DNA of 64,000 bases from an uncultured Candidatus Nitrosopumilus sp. (GCA_951812655.1 OX638319.1:620001-684000), one strand, 5' to 3'. Positions 24,227-32,892 are shown, counted from the first letter of the stretch. Numbers and translations: made by a program. Notes: generated by a model not told the origin, from the sequence alone.

Positions 24227-24328
24227 GATTGATTCAACCAATTTACCAAATCATGTTTTTTATACTTTCTATTGCGATTCGAACACAATATACCTTTTAG
24301 TAGTAAATCTGATGAAATTTCATAATTT

Positions 24329-24631
24329 ATGGCAAATGATTCAGATGCAAAAAGATTACTCTGGTTTGTATTTTCAGCTTCTCGCGGAGGACTAAACCGT
24401 TTAAGAATTATCTCAAAATTAAAAGAAAATCCGTTTAACATTAATCAGCTTGCAAAAGAATTGAATCTAGATTACAAGGCCGTTCAGCATCATGTTAGGG
24501 TGCTTGAAAAAAATAATCTGATAAGCAAGGTCGGTGAAAAATACGGCGTGACTTATTTTGTTTCAACCTTTCTTGAGGTCAATATGAGAACATTTGAAGA
24601 AATTGAAGAAAAATTGGATAAAAGTAAATAA
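24329..24631 (+). CDS. Winged-helix transcription regulator (ArsR-like)
   Basis: The 100-residue product is a compact winged helix. Helices 2 and 3 are NINQLAKELNLDYKAVQHHV, with the typical AVQHHVRVLEKN recognition helix, and the wing is ISKVGEKYGVTYF. The first helix reads GLNRLRIISKLKENP. It has no metal-binding cysteines, so it is not a classical metal sensor. A gene for a three-helix membrane protein starts 26 bp downstream, so the pair may be a regulator with its membrane partner, a layout common in archaea. Confidence 0.85.
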   Translation: MANDSDAKRLLWFVFSASRGGLNRLRIISKLKENPFNINQLAKELNLDYKAVQHHVRVLEKNNLISKVGEKYGVTYFVSTFLEVNMRTFEEIEEKLDKSK

Positions 24632-24656
24632 AAGCTCAGAAGGTGCTTTACACTAA

Positions 24657-24941
24657 ATGGAATCTACATCTTTGGTGCTCTCTGTCTTCTCCATCGCAAA
24701 CATGGGAATTCTTGGAATTTTGATTGTGATATTTGGTAAGATGTATGTTAACACTCGAGCACAACTTCCGTTAGGCATGATTGTTGTCGCAGCGATGTTA
24801 TTTTTGCATAATGTAATTGGCGCACTTGCTTACTTTTCAATGGATGAGATCTTCTCTCATGAAATATTCCCATACATGCTAGGAGTTGGCATTGCGGAAT
24901 TTGCAGGTCTGATGATATTTCTGAAAATCACACTAGACTAG
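24657..24941 (+). CDS. Three-helix membrane protein
   Basis: The 94-residue product has three hydrophobic helices: VFSIANMGILGILIVIFG, PLGMIVVAAMLFLHNVIGAL and MLGVGIAEFAGLMIFLKI. The amphipathic loop SMDEIFSHEIFP separates the last two. It resembles small archaeal membrane proteins encoded beside winged-helix regulators, where a sensory role is suspected. It is probably cotranscribed with the upstream regulator and with the four-helix protein 35 bp downstream. Confidence 0.7.
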   Translation: MESTSLVLSVFSIANMGILGILIVIFGKMYVNTRAQLPLGMIVVAAMLFLHNVIGALAYFSMDEIFSHEIFPYMLGVGIAEFAGLMIFLKITLD

Positions 24942-24975
24942 TCTTGGTTTATTTGTAACAAAAAATAACAAAAAC

Positions 24976-25419
24976 ATGTTACAAGAATATCTAAAGCTCA
25001 ACAAGAACGTTCTTGTCGCATTTGTAGCATCGATAACTATTTCTGCAATAGTTGCACACCTCTTGGCTGGCCAGGCAGATTATCTCAATACCACATACAC
25101 GACAATTGTGGATTATGTAATCTATTTTTCCGTTTTTGCTGGAATGTTCTATCTGGATAATAGAAAAAAATATCGTTTAGAATTCGGTGCAACTGATACT
25201 GTAAAACTAAAACAGGATCTGAAGAAGTTAATCACTTCGATGGGAATAGCTGAAGTTGTATATACTGTTGTTAGATGGGCATTGCAATATTATTTTCTAA
25301 CTATTAACTACGATGCATATCTAGCATCAATCGTATCACAGTCAATATCTACAATTATTTATCTGATAATACTTAATGTAATTGTAAAAATCACAAGGTT
25401 GTACAAAGATGGGAATTAG
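24976..25419 (+). CDS. Four-helix membrane protein, paralogue of 8554-9054
   Basis: The 147-residue product has helices at VLVAFVASITISAIVAHLL, TTIVDYVIYFSVFAGMFYL, SMGIAEVVYTVVRWALQYYF and SISTIIYLIILNVIV. It aligns with the 8.5 kb protein through the GQ-x-Y-NTT loop, SMGIAExxY-xxxRW, and a C-terminal ITRLYK. Its function is unknown. The end overlaps the start of the RNase H-like gene by 11 bp, showing a shared transcript. Confidence 0.75.
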   Translation: MLQEYLKLNKNVLVAFVASITISAIVAHLLAGQADYLNTTYTTIVDYVIYFSVFAGMFYLDNRKKYRLEFGATDTVKLKQDLKKLITSMGIAEVVYTVVRWALQYYFLTINYDAYLASIVSQSISTIIYLIILNVIVKITRLYKDGN

Positions 25420-25765
25420 CATATACGTAGATGGTTCTGGAGGTTCAAGTAGCGGTTATGGTTACTTTGTAAAAGAAACCGGGGAATCATTTTATGAAAA
25501 AAAACCTGAAATCACCAATAATCAGGCTGAATACCTGGCAATCATTTCTGTATTAAAGAAATATGCTGACTCCGACGAAGAAATTATTATTTTCAGTGAT
25601 TCTAAAAATACCGTAAACCAGCTGAATCACGAATTTGCAATAAACAACGAACATCTTCGTAATCTTGCTAGAGAAGCTTGGCTTCTCATTGCCAAATTTT
25701 CTTCTATATCTATAATTTGGATTCCTAGAAAAGATAATCTAGCTGGAAAAATGCTGGGAAGCTGA
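25409..25765 (+). CDS. RNase HI-fold protein
   Basis: The 118-residue product has the RNase H order of motifs: IYVDGSGG (Asp8), TNNQAEYLAI (Glu41) and IIFSDSKNTVNQ (Asp64). These three would bind the two catalytic metals and cut RNA in RNA/DNA hybrids. The usual fourth acidic residue, in an AD pair near the C-terminus, is not seen: the end reads PRKDNLAGKMLGS. Length is a little below the 130-150 usual for stand-alone RNase HI. It overlaps the preceding membrane gene by 11 bp. Confidence 0.8.
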   Translation: MGISIYVDGSGGSSSGYGYFVKETGESFYEKKPEITNNQAEYLAIISVLKKYADSDEEIIIFSDSKNTVNQLNHEFAINNEHLRNLAREAWLLIAKFSSISIIWIPRKDNLAGKMLGS

Positions 25766-25794
25766 AAATACACTAAAAATATTTTCATGAATAA

Positions 25795-25804
25795 CTTTAT
25801 TATA
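25795..25804 (+). promoter_or_regulatory. Likely TATA box of the ADP-forming ligase gene
   Basis: CTTTATTATA lies 24-33 bp before the ATG at 25828, the spacing of an archaeal TATA box for a leaderless transcript. Confidence 0.55.
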
Positions 25805-25827
25805 CAAAATCTCTATTCAAACTTAAC

Positions 25828-27924
25828 ATGGCAGGGTCTCCTATTTTGTCTCCAAAGTCAATTGCCGTGATTGGTGCATCTGACAAAAGAGGAAGTGTAG
25901 GGGCTACAATTACGTCAAATATTATGAATGGTTTTAAGGGAATCGTATATCCAATCAGTCCTTCAAGAGAAACCGTCTTTTACAAAAAAGCTTTCAAAAG
26001 TGTTTTGGATGTTCCAAAATCAATTGATCTCGCAGTTATTGTTATCAAAAATACCCTTGTGGCATCTGTACTAGAAGAATGTGGCAAGAAAAAAATTAAG
26101 GGCGTGATCATAATCACGGCTGGATTCAAAGAAGTCGATGAGGAAGGAGCCAAGCGTGAGCAAGAAATCAAAGATATAGCTAAAAAATACAATATCCAAG
26201 TTATTGGACCAAATTGTCTTGGGGTCATGAATCTTGATCCAAAAACTATGATGAATTCTACTTTTCTCAAGGTGACTCCGAAGTCAGGAAAGATAGCTCT
26301 TGTTTCGCAAAGCGGTGCAATATGTGCAGCATTAGTTGAAGATGCCAGTGCACAAGGAATCGGTTTCTCGGCGGTTGTCAGCCTTGGAAATAAGGCTGTA
26401 ATGAACGAAGTTGATATTCTGAAAATACTTGCAAAGCATAAGCAAACTGAAGTCATTGTGATGTATCTTGAAGATATGGGTGATGGACAAGAATTCCTTA
26501 AGGTTTGTAAAAATATTACTAAAAAACTCAAGAAACCTGTTCTGGTTCTCAAATCCGGACGAAGTCCTGAAGGCGCAAAGGCCGCAATGTCTCATACCGG
26601 AGCTCTGATGGGTTCAGATGAGATCTATGATGCATTACTCAAACAGTCTGGTGCAATTCGAGTTGACACCATGGAAGAACTGTTTGATTACGCTACTGCG
26701 TTTTCAAAACAACCGTTGCCTTTGGCCGGTGATCTTGTAATTGTTTCAAATGCAGGCGGACCTGCTATCATTTCCACTGATGCGTGTTCAAAGATGAATC
26801 TAAAGATGGCAGAGATAACAAGTATTCAAAAAAAGATAGATCAGGTTATTCCACCTTGGGGAAGCTCCAGAAATCCCGTTGACATAGTAGGCGATGCCGA
26901 TTTTAACAGATTCCATAATGTCCTAGATCGTGTACTCAAGCATCCGAAAGTGGGTTCTGTGATTACAATGTGTACTCCATCTGGAACCCTTGATTATGAT
27001 AAACTTGCAGAAGTTGTAGTTGAAATGTCCAAGAAATACAAAAAGACGATGCTTGCAAGCCTTATGGGTCTGGATGAAGGAATTACCAACAGGGAAATTT
27101 TAGCTGAAGGCGATGTTCCATATTACAACTATGCAGAAGGCGCCATCAGAACCCTTAGTGCAATGACTGGGTTCACAAATTGGGTCGAGGCTCCAGATGG
27201 CAAAATTACCAAATTCAAGGTTAACAAGGCAAAGGCGAAGAAAATCTTTGACAAGGTCAAAAAAGAAAAGCGACCGAATCTCCTGGAAGAAGAGGGACAG
27301 GAAGTTCTCAAAGCATATGGTTTGCCATTGCCACAGAGTGCACTCGCTAAAAATGAGGCAGAGGCAATTAAGATTGCAAAGAAAATTGGCTATCCTGTAG
27401 TGATGAAGATTGCGTCACCACAGATTATTCATAAATCTGATGCCGGTGGTGTCAAGGTGAATCTGACAAATGATGAAGAGATCAAAGATGCGTTCAAGAC
27501 AATAATCAAAAATGCAAAAAAATATGATGATAAGGCCGAGATCAAGGGAGTTCTGATTGTGGAGATGGTCAAGGGTGGAAAGGAACTGATCATCGGTTCA
27601 AAGCTTGAACCTGGCTTTGGCCCAGTAATTATGTTGGGTATGGGCGGCATCTATGTGGAGGTTCTCAAAGATGTCACTTTCAAACTGGCTCCCGTGACTG
27701 ATTTGGAAGCCGATGACATGATTGCCTCCATCAAAACTCAAAAACTTCTACAGGGTGTTAGAGGCGAAAAACCTTCAGACATTGCAAAACTTTCTGAATG
27801 CATCCAAAGGCTGTCTCAGCTTGTTTCTGACTTTGAAGAGATCAAAGAATTGGACATGAATCCAGTTTTGGTGATGGAAAAAGGAAAGGGATGCCGTATT
27901 CTGGATGTTCGAATAGGTCTCTGA
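25828..27924 (+). CDS. ADP-forming acyl-CoA ligase (probable 4-hydroxybutyrate-CoA ligase)
   Basis: The 698-residue product has the acetyl-CoA synthetase (ADP-forming) layout: a CoA-binding domain at the start (IAVIGASDKRGSVGATI), two succinyl-CoA-ligase-like domains with the phosphohistidine loop SHTGALMGS (His about 256), and a C-terminal ATP-grasp domain (YPVVMKIASPQIIHKSDAGG, then EMVKGGKELIIGSK). It makes an acyl-CoA from acid, ATP and CoA, giving ADP. It lies directly before 4-hydroxybutyryl-CoA dehydratase; in Nitrosopumilus maritimus this position is held by the 4-hydroxybutyrate-CoA synthetase Nmar_0206, so the same substrate is inferred. The ADP-forming reaction saves energy in the thaumarchaeal 3-hydroxypropionate/4-hydroxybutyrate cycle. 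Confidence 0.9.
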   Translation: MAGSPILSPKSIAVIGASDKRGSVGATITSNIMNGFKGIVYPISPSRETVFYKKAFKSVLDVPKSIDLAVIVIKNTLVASVLEECGKKKIKGVIIITAGFKEVDEEGAKREQEIKDIAKKYNIQVIGPNCLGVMNLDPKTMMNSTFLKVTPKSGKIALVSQSGAICAALVEDASAQGIGFSAVVSLGNKAVMNEVDILKILAKHKQTEVIVMYLEDMGDGQEFLKVCKNITKKLKKPVLVLKSGRSPEGAKAAMSHTGALMGSDEIYDALLKQSGAIRVDTMEELFDYATAFSKQPLPLAGDLVIVSNAGGPAIISTDACSKMNLKMAEITSIQKKIDQVIPPWGSSRNPVDIVGDADFNRFHNVLDRVLKHPKVGSVITMCTPSGTLDYDKLAEVVVEMSKKYKKTMLASLMGLDEGITNREILAEGDVPYYNYAEGAIRTLSAMTGFTNWVEAPDGKITKFKVNKAKAKKIFDKVKKEKRPNLLEEEGQEVLKAYGLPLPQSALAKNEAEAIKIAKKIGYPVVMKIASPQIIHKSDAGGVKVNLTNDEEIKDAFKTIIKNAKKYDDKAEIKGVLIVEMVKGGKELIIGSKLEPGFGPVIMLGMGGIYVEVLKDVTFKLAPVTDLEADDMIASIKTQKLLQGVRGEKPSDIAKLSECIQRLSQLVSDFEEIKELDMNPVLVMEKGKGCRILDVRIGL

Positions 27925-27962
27925 GCCTAGTCATTCACGAATCTTTTACAATCTGAATTAGA

Positions 27963-27972
27963 ATATTTATAC
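27963..27972 (+). promoter_or_regulatory. Likely TATA box of the dehydratase gene
   Basis: TATTTATACA lies 24-33 bp before the ATG at 27996. The dehydratase therefore probably has its own leaderless transcript, although it follows the ligase in the same direction. Confidence 0.55.
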
Positions 27973-27995
27973 AACATAGTTCTGAATATAGTTAC

Positions 27996-29522
27996 ATGGC
28001 TAATGAATTGAAGGCAATTAAAACTGGTGATGATTACATTGAAAGTCTTAGAGGACGCGATCTTAAGGTTTACCTATTTGGAGAATTGGTGAAAGAACCC
28101 GTTGATCACCCTATGATTAGACCTTCAATTAATGCTGTTGCTGAAACGTATGATCTTGCGGTTCGTGAAGATGCACTAGCATCTGCTGATTCTTCAATCA
28201 CTGGTCTGAAAGTTAACAGGTTCTTACACATTGCAGAAAGTGCAGAGGATCTGGTATTGCAAAATAAAATGCAAAGAAAGCTTGGACAAAACACTGGAAC
28301 ATGTTTCCAGAGGTGTGTAGGTATGGATGCCATGAATTCTTTACATTCCACCACGTTTGAAATTGATGAAAAGCATGGTACTGATTATCATAAACGATTC
28401 TTGGAATTTGTAAAAATGGTCCAAAAGGAAAATCTTGTCATCGGCGGTGCGATGACTGATCCAAAAGGTGACAGAAGCAAAGGGCCAGCTGAACAAGATG
28501 ATCCTGATCTGTTTACAAGAGTTGTCGATACTGATGAAAAAGGAATCTATGTCTCGGGCGCCAAGGCACATCAAACTGGCTGTATCAACTCCCATTGGAT
28601 TCTTTTAATGCCTACAATTAGATTGACTGAAAACGATAAGGACTGGGCGATTGTAGGAGCTGTTCCGGCTGATGCAAAGGGAATTACTTACATTTACGGC
28701 AGACAGTCATGTGACACACGAAGTATGGAGGAAGGTGATATTGATGACGGTAATGCAAAGTTTGGTGGACAAGAAGCATTGATTATTTTAGACAGGGTTT
28801 TCATTTCATGGGACAAAGTATTCATGCATGGGGAATTTGAATTTGCGTCAATGCTCGTAGAGCGTTTTACTTGCTATCACAGACGTAGCTATGTGTGCAA
28901 GACAGGTTTGGGAGATGTTCTGATTGGTGCTGCTGCCACGATTGCGGATTACAATGGCGTTCCAAAGGTATCACATATCAAAGACAAGATTATTGAGATG
29001 ACTCATCTCAATGAAACAATATTTGCTGCAGGAATAGCATCATCCTACCAAGGACAGAAGATGAAATCTGGTGTTTTCTTAAACGATGACATGTTGGCAC
29101 AAGTTTGTAAACACAATGTCACACGATTTCCCTATGAAATTAGTCGATTGGCACAAGATATTGCTGGTGGATTAATGGTAACACTACCATCTGAAAAAGA
29201 CTTCAGACATCCTGTGGCTGGTCCATTGCTACAAAAATACCTTGTAGGCAGAAAAGGTGTTGATGTGGAAAATAGAATGAGAATCCTAAGGTTGATTGAG
29301 AATATGACTCTGGGTAGAAATGCCGTTGGATATCTGACAGAATCCATGCATGGCGCGGGTTCACCTCAGGCACAAAGAATACAGATTCAAAGACAGATGC
29401 AGGTTGGTTACAAGAAGAACCTCGCAAAGAATCTTGCTGGAATCACAAATGATATTGAGGAACCTTCAGAATCAACTGAATACTTCAAAAGAGTTTTCAA
29501 AACAAAAGATTCAGTAATTTAG
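27996..29522 (+). CDS. 4-hydroxybutyryl-CoA dehydratase
   Basis: The 508-residue product matches the length and motifs of the FAD and 4Fe-4S dehydratase. GTCFQRCVGMDAMN (Cys103, Cys107) and FTCYHRRSYVCKTG (His295, Cys301) supply the expected cluster ligands; the His-to-Cys gap is five residues here. KAHQTGCINSHWILLMPT and GAGSPQAQRIQIQRQM are other conserved blocks, and HMTHLNE-like EMTHLNETIFAAG lines the active site. It converts 4-hydroxybutyryl-CoA to crotonyl-CoA, the key step of the 3-hydroxypropionate/4-hydroxybutyrate cycle. Placement after the ADP-forming ligase supports autotrophic growth of the host. Confidence 0.95.
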   Translation: MANELKAIKTGDDYIESLRGRDLKVYLFGELVKEPVDHPMIRPSINAVAETYDLAVREDALASADSSITGLKVNRFLHIAESAEDLVLQNKMQRKLGQNTGTCFQRCVGMDAMNSLHSTTFEIDEKHGTDYHKRFLEFVKMVQKENLVIGGAMTDPKGDRSKGPAEQDDPDLFTRVVDTDEKGIYVSGAKAHQTGCINSHWILLMPTIRLTENDKDWAIVGAVPADAKGITYIYGRQSCDTRSMEEGDIDDGNAKFGGQEALIILDRVFISWDKVFMHGEFEFASMLVERFTCYHRRSYVCKTGLGDVLIGAAATIADYNGVPKVSHIKDKIIEMTHLNETIFAAGIASSYQGQKMKSGVFLNDDMLAQVCKHNVTRFPYEISRLAQDIAGGLMVTLPSEKDFRHPVAGPLLQKYLVGRKGVDVENRMRILRLIENMTLGRNAVGYLTESMHGAGSPQAQRIQIQRQMQVGYKKNLAKNLAGITNDIEEPSESTEYFKRVFKTKDSVI

Positions 29523-29799
29523 ATTAAGATTATTTTTACTGGCTTCTTTCATCCCTTGATTTGTTCTATGGAAGGATGTAGAAATGATCAAAAGTATATT
29601 TAATGGATTATTATGTATTATGACATCTCAAATTCATTTTTTTCTATTTGTTAAGTGTCACTATTCACCAAACTAACAATTACTGAGGATCCTTTTTTAG
29701 TAAATTTGACATAATTAAACTACCAAGCAAACAGGACGATCTATTGCCTTTCATATATGGCATATGTGAACTTGTTTGCCTGATTTTCTATATTCCAAC

Positions 29800-30504
29800 T
29801 TACTCTTTCTCATCAGGTTTTCTATTTTTGGAATCCTCCTCTGAAGATTCAGAATCATCCTCCGTATCTTTCAAATCTATCTCTGTTTTCTCAGTGCGTG
29901 TTGAATATTCTGAATCTTTGGCAATTTTGTCCAAATCTTCCAATTCCTCAATTACATCTGAAGTCTCTGAATCCTTAGTATCTGTAAACTCTAATCCTTT
30001 CTTGTCTTTCTTTTTTGTAAACTGTTTTACTATCATTATTCCTACAACGATGGCAATAATAACATAGTTTACCGGAGGTTTTAGCAGCTGTGTGATGTAT
30101 CCGACTTGTGGCAGTGTATATGCAACTTTTCCAATATACTCTTCTTGTGTAATTGGAAAGTCAGTTCCTGGAATTGATCCTGGGTTTGCATCTCCCTGGG
30201 TCCTGATGGTTTTCGGATCTTCTTCCATGATTGACACTACTCTGTGAACTATTACTCGATTATGATCTGATGGCCGATTAAACACAATAATATCACCAAC
30301 TTCTATATCTTCGAATGGTTCGTGGCCTTGTACAATCAAAACATCATAGACTTCTAAAACCGGAATCATGCTTCCGCTTGCAACCACATAAAATGGATTC
30401 TGTGTTCCAAATGCTACTTGTAGACCCAACCAGATCACAAGAACCCCGACACCGACAATTATGATATCTTTGATTACTCCTTTTGGAATTGCACTTTTCG
30501 CCAA
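29800..30504 (-). CDS. Signal peptidase I, archaeal S26B type
   Basis: The 234-residue product has an N-terminal membrane helix (IIVGVGVLVIWLGLQVAFG), then ASGSMIPVL with the nucleophile Ser45 and IVHRVVSI with His87. A His in place of the bacterial Lys marks the archaeal/eukaryotic S26B branch. GDIIVFNRPSD and IRTQGDANP are other conserved boxes. A second membrane helix (NYVIIAIVVGIMIV) comes near residue 165, and the last 65 residues form a polar, Ser/Glu/Asp-rich tail. It cleaves signal peptides of the many secreted proteins encoded here. It is downstream of the PRC-barrel gene on the same strand. Confidence 0.92.
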   Translation of the reverse strand: MAKSAIPKGVIKDIIIVGVGVLVIWLGLQVAFGTQNPFYVVASGSMIPVLEVYDVLIVQGHEPFEDIEVGDIIVFNRPSDHNRVIVHRVVSIMEEDPKTIRTQGDANPGSIPGTDFPITQEEYIGKVAYTLPQVGYITQLLKPPVNYVIIAIVVGIMIVKQFTKKKDKKGLEFTDTKDSETSDVIEELEDLDKIAKDSEYSTRTEKTEIDLKDTEDDSESSEEDSKNRKPDEKE

Positions 30505-30548
30505 TTACATCGATACCTGTGAATGCCATTGATTAAATTTTCTAACTA

Positions 30549-31337
30549 TCAGATTTTGCTTCCGCATTCTTCGCAGAATTTTGATCCTTCCTTGTTGACA
30601 AATCCACAATTGGGGCACTTTCCTGGTTGATCTGCTTCTTCTGGTTTTCCCAAAAGAATTACTTCGCCGATTTTTTTGATACTGTTCCATGATATGCTGC
30701 CCTCGGTTCCGTCTTTTTTGGTGATTACGATAACCATGGACTGCGTTGAATCTATGCCGACTTGTTTTGCGGTTCCCACAGAATTTGCGTTTTCATCGTA
30801 AACTGTCTTTCCTTCAATCGATGTAATTGAAGTTACTGGGCCTGGTTGCGTGGAAGCTTCTTGCGGCGCACTTGCTGTTGCTTCTTGCGGCGCACTTGCT
30901 GTTGCTTCTTGCGGCGCACTTGCTGTTGCTTCTTGCGGCGCACTTTGAACTTGCGGATCTAATGGTTTTGCGCTTCCTACTTCTTCTTGTTCGTCTTGTT
31001 TTTTGAATTCCCTGTATTCTGCAATTGAAGCATGGCATGAATTACAAATGTACTGTCCTTTTTCTGCCAGGATTAGATTCTCTGCAACTTCCTCGTTTGG
31101 ATTTTCAAACTCTATTTTTGGAGAGCCTTCAAATTCCTTTTCACAGGTATTGCAAAAATATTTAGTTATAACTTCCGAATCTAGTCTTCCAATGGGGGCC
31201 AAAAACAGATCAGGTCCGCCAAGATTTCCTTTCACTTGCTGTTCGTCTGTAACGCTAGCCTTGATGTAGCCTCCAGAACCTCTTAGTTTTTTAAGTCTAG
31301 ACTCAGTACTCATGTCTTGAATTTGCTCAAACGTCAT
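30549..31337 (-). CDS. PRC-barrel and zinc-ribbon protein
   Basis: The 262-residue product has CNTC and CNSC pairs (about residues 62-102), which form one zinc site. A low-complexity linker with four copies of APQEATAS comes next (about 133-165). A PRC-barrel-like domain follows (SITSIEGKTVYDENANSVGT, then MVIVITKKDGTEGSISWNSI), and the end is a second zinc ribbon, CPNCGFVNKEGSKFCEECG. PRC-barrels bind RNA or partner proteins. It is a protein type I recall from thaumarchaea; its role is not established. It lies 44 bp upstream of the signal peptidase gene and they may be one operon. Confidence 0.75.
   Translation of the reverse strand: MTFEQIQDMSTESRLKKLRGSGGYIKASVTDEQQVKGNLGGPDLFLAPIGRLDSEVITKYFCNTCEKEFEGSPKIEFENPNEEVAENLILAEKGQYICNSCHASIAEYREFKKQDEQEEVGSAKPLDPQVQSAPQEATASAPQEATASAPQEATASAPQEASTQPGPVTSITSIEGKTVYDENANSVGTAKQVGIDSTQSMVIVITKKDGTEGSISWNSIKKIGEVILLGKPEEADQPGKCPNCGFVNKEGSKFCEECGSKI
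30855..30950 (-). repeat. 24-bp tandem repeats in the PRC-barrel gene
   Basis: The plus-strand string CTTCTTGCGGCGCACTTGCT recurs every 24 bp about four times, encoding APQEATAS on the minus strand. The copies are nearly identical, so the number may vary between strains. Confidence 0.85.
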
Positions 31338-31428
31338 TTAAGTATATATCAAAATTGATTTTCCAACAAACAATGTGGTGTTCATTCTGGTGAACATTTT
31401 TAGGGATGTTGCATGAATTAATGATATA

Positions 31429-31755
31429 ATGCCTGTTACGCAAATTTCAGATGCAAAATCATGGGAAGTCGATGTGATGAACTCTGACGTTCCTGTATTC
31501 GTGGACTTTTGGGCCGAGTGGTGTGGTCCATGTAGAATGGTAGGTCCCGTAGTTGAAGAGCTGGCAGCTGACTATGATGGCAAAGTAAAATTTGTCAAGG
31601 TCAATGTTGATGAGGCCAACGAATTGGCATCCAAATACAACGTATTTAGTATTCCAACCTTAATCCTCTTAAACAAAGGTGAGATAGTTAGCCAGCAAGT
31701 GGGCGCAGCCTCTAAAGAGTCATATCAAGGTATGATTGACAGAGCCCTCGCATAA
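31429..31755 (+). CDS. trxA: Thioredoxin
   Basis: The 108-residue product is a standard thioredoxin: VFVDFWAEWCGPCRMVGP places the active-site cysteines at residues 32 and 35, the cis-proline is in FSIPTLIL (about residue 76), and the length equals that of classical thioredoxins. It reduces protein disulfides in the cytosol, being recharged by thioredoxin reductase. It diverges from the PRC-barrel gene and has an AT-rich promoter region between them. Confidence 0.95.
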   Translation: MPVTQISDAKSWEVDVMNSDVPVFVDFWAEWCGPCRMVGPVVEELAADYDGKVKFVKVNVDEANELASKYNVFSIPTLILLNKGEIVSQQVGAASKESYQGMIDRALA

Positions 31756-31821
31756 ATTCAAACACGTTTTCTCTCTTTTTTGATCCTAAAGTAATTAATA
31801 TTCCAAAATTTGCATGGAATC

Positions 31822-32391
31822 ATGTCGTTTGGTGAAGTTGATACACTGGGCATGCTCTTTGACAAACTGCAAAGTTTGTTTGATGAATCTCAAGGATACT
31901 ATGAATCGTTTTTGGATACGAATAATATGTACAAAAAAGGCCAGCTTAGTGATAAAGAATTCTTTCAAAAGCTAGGTGACTATACTGTTGCATATTCTGC
32001 TTTGGAGTTTTTAGCAATCAAGGTAATATTTGAATTAAGAAAATCCGTTGGAGGCGGTTCTGGAAATACTCAGTCACCTGGATTGATGCCTGGAATGGGT
32101 CAGCCTGGGATGATGGCTGGAGGAATGGCTCAACCTCCGCGAGCGGGAACGCCTGACAATCCCGTTGGCGGTGCAGGCCCACCTGGAATTGTTTCTGCCC
32201 AAGAATCTTTTGGAGAAGTTGGGACGTTACCCTCACCTGATCCATCTTTGATGCCTAGACAAACTGCTCCTTCGCCACAACAGCAACAACCACCACAACA
32301 GCAACAACCCGGTGGAAATGTATGTTCTTCTTGTGGTGCGGCTCTCAAGGCAAATGCCAAATTCTGCACAAAGTGTGGAGCTAAGGTGTAA
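31822..32391 (+). CDS. Zinc-ribbon protein with Gly/Pro/Gln-rich linker
   Basis: The start is set at ATG 31822; an upstream TTG at 31810 is less likely. The 189-residue product has an N-terminal helical domain of about 75 residues (LFDKLQSLFDESQGYYESFL, then AYSALEFLAIKVIFELR), a flexible linker rich in Gly, Pro, Met and Gln, and a C-terminal zinc ribbon (CSSCGAALKANAKFCTKCG). The CAG/CAA/CCA-repeat DNA around 32275-32310 encodes the Gln/Pro run. Zinc ribbons of this type end many archaeal proteins. Function unknown. It is convergent with another zinc-ribbon gene. Confidence 0.7.
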   Translation: MSFGEVDTLGMLFDKLQSLFDESQGYYESFLDTNNMYKKGQLSDKEFFQKLGDYTVAYSALEFLAIKVIFELRKSVGGGSGNTQSPGLMPGMGQPGMMAGGMAQPPRAGTPDNPVGGAGPPGIVSAQESFGEVGTLPSPDPSLMPRQTAPSPQQQQPPQQQQPGGNVCSSCGAALKANAKFCTKCGAKV

Positions 32392-32420
32392 AAGTCAGTT
32401 TAAAAAAATCGTCTTTGTTG

Positions 32421-32777
32421 TTATTGTGTAGTGCCACATTCTGGACAGAATTTGGCTGTAGCCGAAAGACTTGCGCCGCATTCAGAGCAAAATCCTCCGT
32501 CTGATTGAGGTTCGCTGTAAGCGTTTCCAACAAATGCTGAACTTTTCACTGCACCTGATGGCACGTATTTGTCATCATCTATTAGTACAGGTTCAAAGTC
32601 CTGTTCGGTCAAAAATGTCATCATCCTTGGAACGGCATTATCTTCGTTTTTAGGATCTGGGACCGAGTCCCCCAACCAAAACGCAAATCTCATCAAAGTC
32701 AATTCCGGAGTTGAGAAAGCTAGGGTGTGCTTTGACATGTAATCCTGTGCTGCTTTTTTGCCGTCAAAAACTTCCAT
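32421..32777 (-). CDS. Small zinc-ribbon protein
   Basis: From the ATG complementary to 32775-32777 the product is 118 residues. The frame is open further upstream into the tRNA-Ala gene, but that part is not coding. The N-terminal domain (YMSKHTLAFSTPELTLMRFA, then MMTFLTEQDFEPVLIDDDKY) is mixed alpha/beta, and the end is FCSECGASLSATAKFCPECG, a zinc ribbon like that of the convergent gene. No known family recognised; the shared tail with its neighbour suggests related jobs. Confidence 0.7.
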   Translation of the reverse strand: MEVFDGKKAAQDYMSKHTLAFSTPELTLMRFAFWLGDSVPDPKNEDNAVPRMMTFLTEQDFEPVLIDDDKYVPSGAVKSSAFVGNAYSEPQSDGGFCSECGASLSATAKFCPECGTTQ

Positions 32778-32820
32778 AATTCGTGTATTTTTCAATAATG
32801 TATAATGGTTTCTGGAAAAA

Positions 32821-32892
32821 TGGACCGGGGGGGAATCGAACCCCCGACATCCTCGTTGCGAACGAGGCATCATACCACTAAACCACCGGCCC
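32821..32892 (-). tRNA. tRNA-Ala (anticodon CGC)
   Basis: A 72-nt cloverleaf on the minus strand: acceptor GGGCCGG with CCGGTCC, where the third pair is G-T, the G3:U70 identity pair of alanine tRNAs. The anticodon stem is CCTCG/CGAGG around TTCGCAA, giving anticodon CGC. The T-arm is GGGGG-TTCGATT-CCCCC. No intron is seen. Confidence 0.95.

Noticed and set aside
29523-29799. Gene in the gap before the signal peptidase
   Set aside because: AT-rich; the plus-strand frame from 29744 is mostly antisense to the signal peptidase gene and shows no motif. Nothing else seen.
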